Assembly (NCBI GenBank): GCA_032629725.1
Contig: JAFEVB010000002.1
Span: forward strand, 1,488,001-1,552,000
Length of the DNA stretch: 64,000 nucleotides
Direction of reading: 5' to 3'
Origin: Gremmenia infestans
Taxonomy: Eukaryota > Ascomycota > Leotiomycetes > Helotiales > Hamatocanthoscyphaceae
Position numbers and translations under genes: made by a program. The notes beneath the pieces were generated by a model. It made no database searches and was not told where the DNA came from. It saw nothing but the letters and a program-made list of their open reading frames with translations. Shown piece after piece: positions 56,397 through 64,000 of this stretch; the stretch's first letter is position 1; each line of letters begins with the position of its first letter.

Positions 56397-58898
56397 TTAG
56401 GCATCTAGAACAAATGCGGATTTCAGACCATGTTTGCTGCTGTGATCTTTGATAGGCGAGAAAGGGGGGGTATGGCACATGACGTTTTGCTTTTGAACAC
56501 CTATTTAGGTAGACATGTACTGTATAGATGGTATCACCATTTTATTGCCCTAATGTTGACCTCACACTTAATCGATTTAGCATGCTGCATGCATTGAAGA
56601 GGTACATGGATCCTTCCATCTTACTCCTGAAGAATCTCGCATTGCGTAGATGATGTGCCGTTTGATCTTCTCATTCTAGTTTCTCTGGGCGTTGTTATCG
56701 CAGGCATGATTGATAAGTTATGCATGAAGGAAAATAGCCCTTCTCTCTCATCATCACCAAGATGGAGACCGTGTGTTTAGAATATTCCAAGGTACTGCGA
56801 AGTAGATTCATTCGAATGAATGTTATGTAAAGAGAGGAATGCTTGTCGTAAGTCCGGAGTGAGCGAATCGACTTGCTCGTGTATTGATGCTAGTAGGGTC
56901 TAATTGTCATGTATATCTTCGAGCACTCTGATGAGGGGCTGTTCTGAGAGGATACGCGTATCCTTAAGGATTTTTCGCGCGGCAACAAGACCTTGCCTTT
57001 TCCCGGGATCTCCTGAAGCGCGTACATAAGATATGTAGGTCACTCGTCGAGCTTGAAATTTTCGTGTCCTCTTCCTGTCAAGGGGGGAGTGCAGAATCAA
57101 GGTTGTGTATTTCGTGAAATACGGCAAACGCAACGAGAGAAGAGGTTCTGAGGGAACAGTCACTTTTACACAGTTTGTGGAACAGGTGCATCCTAAACCC
57201 GTTAGGTAATACTGAGGTTCAGATGATACCACGATAATTCCTTCGAGGAAATCTAATTGTGAGTCGCAGTTGTTCTTAACTTTCCTTTTATTATTTCTAT
57301 TGACGGGAGAGTTAAATGACAGGCCTTAAAGGAGCTGCATAATCTAACCTAAAGAAAGTTGTGGAATATACGTAAAATATATGATATATTTTGTTGCAAT
57401 TATTACTAGGCCTGCTTGCGCGTTATTTTTATAACAGGGATTTATTATGCCTGTTCCTACCAGATTATAAAATGAAAATTAAGAGGATTAACATCAAGTA
57501 TATAAGATGAAACAGGCTCAGGCAGCCTCCCACTGGTGACGTATCCCCGTAATTAGCAAGGCCATCTCGATAATAATTACAGCAGGAAATCCGCAATCAG
57601 AAAAATGGCACGAGGTTAAACAGTGAACTGCTCAATTTTAAAAGTGGACTCACCATACTAGGTGAGGCCTTGAATTGTGCGGCTTAGCATCCGCTTGGGC
57701 CTATATTTCAATCCAGATAGGCGAGAAAGGGGGCTTGGCACGTGACTAATATCTATGGCGACCCTTTCATTGCTCAACTTCCTGGCTCTTGTTTAAACTC
57801 ATCGCTGTGCGACGTTACCTCTGCTTAATTATTCTCTGCTGAAACGCGGCGTAGGTGCGGCTGGGTGACAGCAATACTATACTGCCTGCAAGGACCCATG
57901 CAGTGTGACACACAGCCTCAAATATCGACACCCTCAGATCATAAGCTACGATATGAGGCTCTAGATATATCAAACAGAAAGCCTAGGGAACAGTGCCCCT
58001 GAGAATTTCAGATCGACAATTCTTCTCATTTGTCTACCTGCACGCGTGAAAAATCTTGGGTATTTAGCTTCCAGGGTGTGGTTGTTGTCACTTGAAAGTT
58101 TCTATACAATATCTTAATCATACGTATAAGACATGTCGCTTTCTACTTTTAAAGGATATACTAACCAATTTCCAAGCCTCAAATTATTGTTGAGCCTCCC
58201 GCGGCGTACTTCATGTCCTTCCGGGGTGGGGGCTGTGAAGTGGAACTCTAGCACCCCGTCCAAAATGTCCGATTTCTTAAACGTACAATCGGAGCCTTGA
58301 ATCAGAGCCTACGAATCAACGTACAGCTTCTTCCACTCTAGGAAGACGTTAATTCGAATACCGGCAATATAATATTATTTTCTCTTTACAAGTACTCGGG
58401 TAATTTGAAGCCAGTTAGAGCAAAGTCTCATGCTCACCCGTAGCATAAGGCTATGGGATCCGACCCCTTTTACACATCTCAATAACAAATACTCAACCCC
58501 ACGCTTGGATGAGGCTCGGGGATTCGAATCCCTGTTTCCCGCTCCCAAAGTCCCGATGTAACGGTGACGGATAAGCACACCATAGGGGAAACACTCCTAG
58601 ATAATTGTACGTCCCCTGCTTGTATCTCGCAAACTGTTTACTGGTACTGCATGTAGGTAAGCATTCCCCAAGTTGTGCGGTACGTTTGCTTCATAGCATG
58701 TTGAAGGTGTGAAATATCGGGCTTAGAGGTAGCATTGCTCACCTAGGAATACACCCAAAAGATTTTGGGCTGAATCTAGGATATGGACGTTCCGAGTTTA
58801 CTATTACCAGCCTGACAAGTTTCTTTTGTAAGAAAAAGACGCATGTATTTGTCGAGTGACAAAATCGGGACAAGTCTATCTCTTCTTTTTCTACCACA
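56397..58898. other. gene-poor AT-rich region
   Basis: 2.5 kb with no supported gene. A minus-strand frame at 56900..57232 (110 codons) has no recognisable similarity. A T-arm-like GGGATTCGAATCCC at 58510 is not part of a tRNA. AGGCGAGAAAGGGG occurs both at 56454 and 57719, each followed within a few bases by GGCAC[A/G]TGAC, a short direct duplication of unknown origin. Confidence 0.55.
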
Positions 58899-60251
58899 TT
58901 GATTTCTCCTTTACACGCTTGCAACCTGTTGGTTAGAAAGTGCGTAGTGGCCCTCACTTGGGCTATAGGTATTAGCATTTCTACTGCTAGTATCGCTATA
59001 CTGAATAACAACATCCACGTTACTCGCGATATCACTGCCGCTTCGCCAGACTCTGTGCTCGCTCTCCGACGAGCTGTTGCGTCAACTGCACAATCCAAAC
59101 GGGACACCGCCAAATCAAATACTACTTTGCTGGATAATAGCTGGAATGATGTAGTACTGTTTGACTTGTAGAAACATGCTCTCTTATTATCAGTCAACTA
59201 GTAGCTAGTAGTACGTGAGCTTATTGGCATATTCATAGTGACGCGACTGTACACAAAGGCAATACTACTTTATCTGCTGGAATCAAAGTCATCTGCAAGG
59301 ACTGCTATGTCAAGGGCATAGCTACTACCCAATTTACCGTTCAGGGAAACTTCAATGCCAGCCGGGCATTTGACTACGTTACCTCGGAAGTAAAATCCGA
59401 CACGGACAACATCTGGAACACTTTTGTCGATGCCACTGAGAATTATACCAAGAATTTACCTTCTGTTATATTTTCTGGCAATTTTGAGATCGATGACCTC
59501 AACTTTCCTACTATTCTTTTCGATCTACAGCTTGCTATGCCAGAAATCCACGAATGCCAGCTACGATACCAATTTGATGGACTGGAACTGTACATGCAGA
59601 TTGACACCATTTTGACTGGCGGCGCAACATACCAAATCAACCTGTTTACAACCGAGTCGCCTGTGGGAATCAAAATCAGCGACGATTTTGAAATTGGAGT
59701 TATCTTTACAATCGACCTCATTCTAAGTGCAGAGGTCGGGATGGATATCAGCAGTGGCTTTCATATCAAGCTTCATGATGGTGCTGCCATCAACATTGCT
59801 ATGTTTAGCAAGAATGTCTCAATCATCACATCGTGAGTCAATACCTTCCCACTGTCATTTCTCTAACATCCGCTGATTATCTTCCAGCAATGGCGGCGAT
59901 TTTGAATTCCTACCAGTAACGATACAAAGTGCTGGTGTCGTGCTCACTGGTCTCCTTCGAGTCGGAGCACATGCTGGATTCCATGTCGCGACACCTTCTG
60001 ATTTGACCATCCCTGGGGTTAGAATAGACGAAGCTAGTGCTGGAGTCGAGGTTGGTGTCTGGATCGACGTTGCTGAATTCGTCACCAACGTCACAGAGAC
60101 CCCTAAAGGAGACACAAGCGGATGCGAACTCCGCGTCGTGGAAGCCTATTCACTAGCACTCGGTGCTAATGAAAGTCCGCAAGTCCCCGAGCGAAGCATC
60201 TCCAGGTTTTACGTCTCACGGAAGAAGCTTCCCCAACAGGGTACAAATTGA
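58899..60251 (+). pseudogene. truncated DUF7223-like fungal extracellular protein gene
   Basis: Readable exons about 58899..59167, 59239..59832 and 59888..60251. Seen: SWNDVVLFDF, then DATVHKGNTTLSAGIKV, ICKDCYVKGIATTQFTV, FEIDDLNFPTILFDLQLAMP, VGIKISDDFEIGVIFTIDLI, IHECQLRYQFDG, and VEVGVWIDVAEFVTNVTE to VVEAYSLALGANE. This beta-rich core with its CxxCYVxG motif resembles the DUF7223 domain of large fungal secreted or GPI proteins (my recollection of the family; moderate certainty). The open frame at the 5' end begins with TTG; no in-frame ATG precedes the conserved core, and the C-terminus ends soon after the domain with no GPI signal. Probably a remnant cut at both ends, although an unseen 5' exon cannot be excluded. 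Confidence 0.55.
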
Positions 60252-61312
60252 ACTGAACGCTCATAGCGCATACGAAACCATAGTGGGGTAATCATGAGCA
60301 GTAACAAATTGAATAGATGGAAGTACTTTAATGATTTAGTTTAACGCAGTTTGAAGATCTTCAACTTGTTGCAAGGTAGAGATGGATGCCCCTGGATGAG
60401 GCGAAGCAGGTGGATTACATGCCCAGGTGGTGCAGTCCGAATTATCTAGCTTCGTATAAGCAACTTCATAGAGCTTGGTGACGTAGCAAGTACCCAAATA
60501 TTGTGAATTCGGGTATGCAATGGTTTGTTTTGAATTCCCAAATGTAAAAATATTTAGTAGCTATGTGACAAAGCAGAAAACTTACTAAGTTTCTCTCCGC
60601 ACAAATTGCTGCCTATTAGGTCTAACATTCAGCTTGAAACCATGTAAAAGAATATAGGTTCATTTTGGATTATTTACTAATATTCAGAGTTCGATAAAAC
60701 AAAAACAGGAAAGTCCACTGGTCATGTGACTACCATGGTATTTCATGGATGCTTTTATTTTCTGCATAATATTGATTTATTTTCTAATAAAATTATCCTA
60801 CACCCAGATTAATATATATATCCTCCCACGTCGGACTGTTCGTATATTTGTACGTTTAGTGGGTTTTAAGTGCTCTGCGATTCTGCGACGCTGGATGAAT
60901 GATTAATAGTGGCATGTAAGTCAAACTACTGATTGAATAGAAAGCAGGTGACTACCATTTGATGAGTCTGGATTGCTCCGAAAGACTCATTATACCCGCT
61001 GCGGAAAGCATATATGTTATGGCGGAGTTGATTCCGGATAGAAATTCACATTTATTGAAAAGATCATTCCAAAGAGCCCCAACTAACCCATTTTGATCCA
61101 ATCCAGCATCTTGACCCGTGATTTGAGAGTTGTCATCGACCACCGAGGCCTAGCTTGTAGTCTACACCACTTGTTGGCGGGATTCAATTCCTGAAAGCAA
61201 ATCACCATTTGTTCGATCGATAAAACCCCCACGTTCTTTTCTTCCAACAACATCAAGTTCAAGTTCAACATCGACCTTTCAACACAAATAACCTCTGGCA
61301 GAAACCGTGAAT
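60252..61312. other. intergenic region, AzgA promoter
   Basis: About 1 kb, AT-rich; no supported gene. The last 120 bases (CTTTCAACACAAATAACC...) look like a leader. Confidence 0.5.
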
Positions 61313-63281
61313 ATGGTTAGCTTTACAACAAAGCTCAACGATGCCGTCGCAGGTAGCATTGTGGGACGACGATTCCGCCTGCAAGGCTCAGGACATATCA
61401 AGACTCGCGAGAATGCGCGCTTCTTGACCGAGATTCGCGCTGGCCTTGCGACATTCTTTGCAATGGCATACATTATCTCAGTCTGCCTGCCTTTCTCTGA
61501 TCTCACAAAGGGAAACAGCTAACAGTCACAGGTCAACGCAACCATCCTGACTGACAGCGGAGGAATTTGCGTCTGTACCGACGCCAAGGATCCGACTTGC
61601 GCAACTGATGTCGACTACACTCTCTGTCTCGAGGGCATCCACCGAGACTACATTACAGGCACTGCAGCTATCGCAGGCCTCACCTCTATCTGTATGGGTC
61701 TTTTTGCTAATATGCCAATTGCTTTGGCGCCGGGAATGGGCTTGAATGCGTACTTTACGTACACGGTCGTTGGCTTTCACGGAACAGGTCCGGTCACCTC
61801 TAACTGCTGTGTTTGTGGAAGGGTTTATCTTCGTGGCATTATCACTTCTTGGAATGAGACAATGGCTTGCTCGCGTTATCCCTACTTCTATCAAATTAGC
61901 CTCTTCAGTTGGTATCGGGCTTTATCTGAGTAGGTCTTTTGTCTCCTTAGGTGAATTGAAAATGCTGACAGATGCTTAGCTATTATTGGTATGACTTACA
62001 GCGCTGGAATTGGCATCATTACCGGAAACACCTCTACCCCGCTTACACTTGCGGGATGTCGAATCGAGGAACAAGTTGAAGGAGTTTGTCCTGGATCCAC
62101 CAAGATGCGAAATCCGACTATGTGGCTTGGCATCTTTTGCGGAGGCTTCTTGACTGCTGTTCTCTTGGCCTACAAGATCAAAGGAGCGATTATCGCTGGT
62201 ATCCTGTTGGTATCCATGGTCTCTTGGCCTCGATCAACACCCGTCACCTACTTCCCTCACACTGCCGTTGGCAATGATAGCTTTGAATTCTTCAAGAAAG
62301 TGGTCACGTTCCACCCCGTCACAAAGACGCTCGCTGCTCAGGATTGGAACATCGCTGGTATCACTGGACAATTTTGGTTGGCGTTGGTCACTTTCTTGTA
62401 CGTTGATATCTTGGATTGCACTGGCACACTTTACTCCATGGCTCGCTTCGCTGGAGCAATCAACCCAGAGACTCAAGATTTCGAAGGCTCTGCAATTGCT
62501 TATTTGGTTGACGGTACGTTCACTCTCCTCTTCTCCCTAATGCATACTAAGTCTGAACCACAGCATTTGGTATTTCCATCGGCTCTCTCTTCGGACTCTC
62601 TCCCGTCACTGCGTTCGTCGAATCCGGAGCTGGTATCTCAGAAGGTGGCAAGACAGGCATCACAGCAATGGTCACCGGAATCTGCTTCTTCATCTCCATC
62701 TTCTTCGCACCGATCTTCGCTTCAATCCCTCCATGGGCTACCGGCTGCACGTTAATCATCGTTGGCGCGATAATGGCCTCTGTTGCTAGGAGCATCAACT
62801 GGAAATACATTGGAGACTCGCTACCAGCCTTCATCACGCTGGCTGTGATGCCATTCACATACTCCATTGCCTACGGTCTCATCGCTGGTATTGTCTCATA
62901 CATAATCATCAACGCCACTGTCTGGCTCATCGAGGTCGTTTCCTTTGGTCGCATTTCGGCGCCGGACAAGGAGTTCAAGGAAGCGTGGACGTGGAAGGTC
63001 AAGGGCGGTTTCCTCCCATCTTGGCTGGTGAGGGCTACTGAAGGGTAAGTTGATTTATTTTCTGGTCAGGATTTACAATGCTAACCATTCGATCTTACAG
63101 AAAGAAGGACTTCTGGCACGAAGAACCACCTATTGGCCTTTGCGAGCTAGACAGTCGTAGCCCGTCCGCCGAAGGAAACATCAATGACTGGCCATTGCCC
63201 ATTTACGATTCCTTGTCCAAGGCTCGGATTGAGCGAGAGAGCTGTGTGCACCAGCTCAGCTCACAAGCGGAGCCGATTTGA
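61313..63281 (+). pseudogene. azgA: AzgA-type adenine/guanine/hypoxanthine permease with one frame break
   Basis: Exons 61313..61480, 61532..61929, 61980..62513, 62564..63044 and 63101..63281; they sum to 1762 nt, not a multiple of three. NCS2/AzgA purine-proton symporter. Seen: RFLTEIRAGLATFFAMAYII then SVNATILTDSGG, GLNAYFTYTVVGFHGTG, LTAVFVEGFIFVALSLLGM, GLYLTIIGMTYSAGIGIITG, DILDCTGTLYSMA, AFGISIGSLFGLSPVTAFVE and SGAGISEGGKTG. Everything matches the family except 61790..61802: homologues read about six residues (VPYxxA) between GTGP and LTAVF, whereas here only 7 bases remain, so the frame shifts. All splice sites are intact. Either a recent inactivating deletion of about 11 bases or an assembly error; otherwise a complete transporter. 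Confidence 0.85.
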
Positions 63282-64000
63282 GAACAGCATCATGGCATGC
63301 ATGGTGTTTTCAAGCAATTTGTTTGGTGTTCTGGTTGGGGCTTGGATATGATAATACGATATTCAGTGAATAAGGAGTTGTTGGCGGAGATGGACATGAT
63401 CAATGTTTTATAATCGTCTGAGTATGATCTTGTTGCATGCATATGGTGCATATAAATAGCAACTGGCTTTGAAGAAAAGCATCGGTGCTGAATATAGCTT
63501 TAGTATAATAAGACCGAATATGTTGACTAAGAACCTTACCTGCCAAACTGAACAAAGCGCAAGCAGTTGAGAGTATTCGCCGCAACGCTGATGATTCTGT
63601 TGCTACGGTCTAGAGTAGAAATCCGAGTAGTGTGAACTGCCTGCATCGCATTTTTGCCAAGCACTTCTAATGCCTGCATAAACAAACGGCCCTGTGACAT
63701 ATTATAGTAATTTTAGTTCATACTTCGTGCAAATATTTCAATAGACCTTTAGATCTAATTGTCAGAGCACACTATAAAAAGTCAGGGGTGTGCTCTAACA
63801 ATTAGAGCGACTAATAAAACTATTATTTAACGTGCTGTTGGATGTATGCGAAATATAGAAGCATTAGTATCAAGCATCATGACTTAATTCGACGTATAAT
63901 CCGTCATATTACTATCAGGCTAAAGTAGAAAGGTAAGAACTGGACTCCAGTGTGGAGTATGTGCCATTTTCGAGGCTATGCTTAGTAAGCCATGCAAGAG
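63282..64000. other. 3' flank with hairpin element, no gene
   Basis: No supported gene. It contains the inverted repeat described separately at 63754..63806. Confidence 0.55.
63754..63806. repeat. inverted repeat / possible MITE-like hairpin
   Basis: Arms 63754..63772 and 63788..63806 are reverse complements over 19 bases with one mismatch (core AGAGCACAC / GTGTGCTCT), separated by 15 bases. The arm sequence GTGTGCTCTGACAATTA recurs exactly at 14718..14734, which suggests a dispersed element rather than a chance hairpin. Confidence 0.7.

Noticed and set aside
56900..57232. 110-codon minus-strand frame in the gene-poor region
   Set aside because: No similarity recognised and no supporting splice signals or neighbours.
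58500..58580. T-arm-like GGGATTCGAATCCC suggesting a tRNA
   Set aside because: No A box, anticodon arm or matching acceptor stem at the right distance on either strand; the sequence is itself a palindrome.

Overview
This window is nuclear DNA of a filamentous ascomycete (Pezizomycotina). Evidence: short GT-AG introns of about 45-90 nt with CTAAC/CTGAC-type branch sites, genes on both strands with no operons, and typical fungal families (Zn2Cys6 regulator, hevein-domain surface protein, small secreted cysteine-rich protein, DUF5672 glycosyltransferase, AzgA purine permease, THI4 with a TPP riboswitch). A leotiomycete or related plant- or soil-associated mould would fit, but the sequence alone does not fix the species.

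Left part (1-34 kb) is mostly conserved housekeeping genes: the 3' part of the N-recognin ubiquitin ligase UBR1; the thiazole synthase THI4 with a TPP aptamer in its leader; AP endonuclease APN1; a His/Pro-rich protein with a C-terminal tandem repeat; a DUF5672 glycosyltransferase; the checkpoint kinase BUB1; an Asp-box (BNR) glycosidase-like protein; a membrane-anchored protein with two hevein domains; splicing factor SF3b14/p14; a 29-residue metallothionein-like peptide; a YPL162C/STIMATE-type vacuolar membrane protein; and a secreted cysteine-rich protein. Between them lie relics, including a patatin fragment and a TPR fragment in opposite orientation (4.85-5.5 kb) that look like the remains of a fungal NLR-like gene.

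Middle part (34-56.4 kb) is the most interesting. In order it holds a six-helix membrane protein, an ABM-like small protein, a fumarylacetoacetate-hydrolase-family C-C hydrolase, a Zn2Cys6 regulator, an extradiol ring-cleavage dioxygenase, an FAD phenol hydroxylase, a short-chain dehydrogenase, a P450, a second short-chain dehydrogenase and a second, paralogous P450. Several are divergent pairs. The set reads as an aromatic-ring meta-cleavage catabolic cluster with its own regulator: P450s and dehydrogenases trim or oxidise the substrate, the flavoenzyme adds a hydroxyl, the dioxygenase opens the ring, the hydrolase splits the product. The order of steps is inferred. The first P450 gene needs one GC-AG and one AT-AC intron to be read through.

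Right part (56.4-64 kb) is gene-poor. It holds a truncated DUF7223-like gene without a recognisable start, an AzgA-type purine permease that is intact except for one frame break, and a hairpin element whose arm also occurs near 14.7 kb.

Exon coordinates come from reading splice signals and frame continuity by eye; no alignment or expression data were available.
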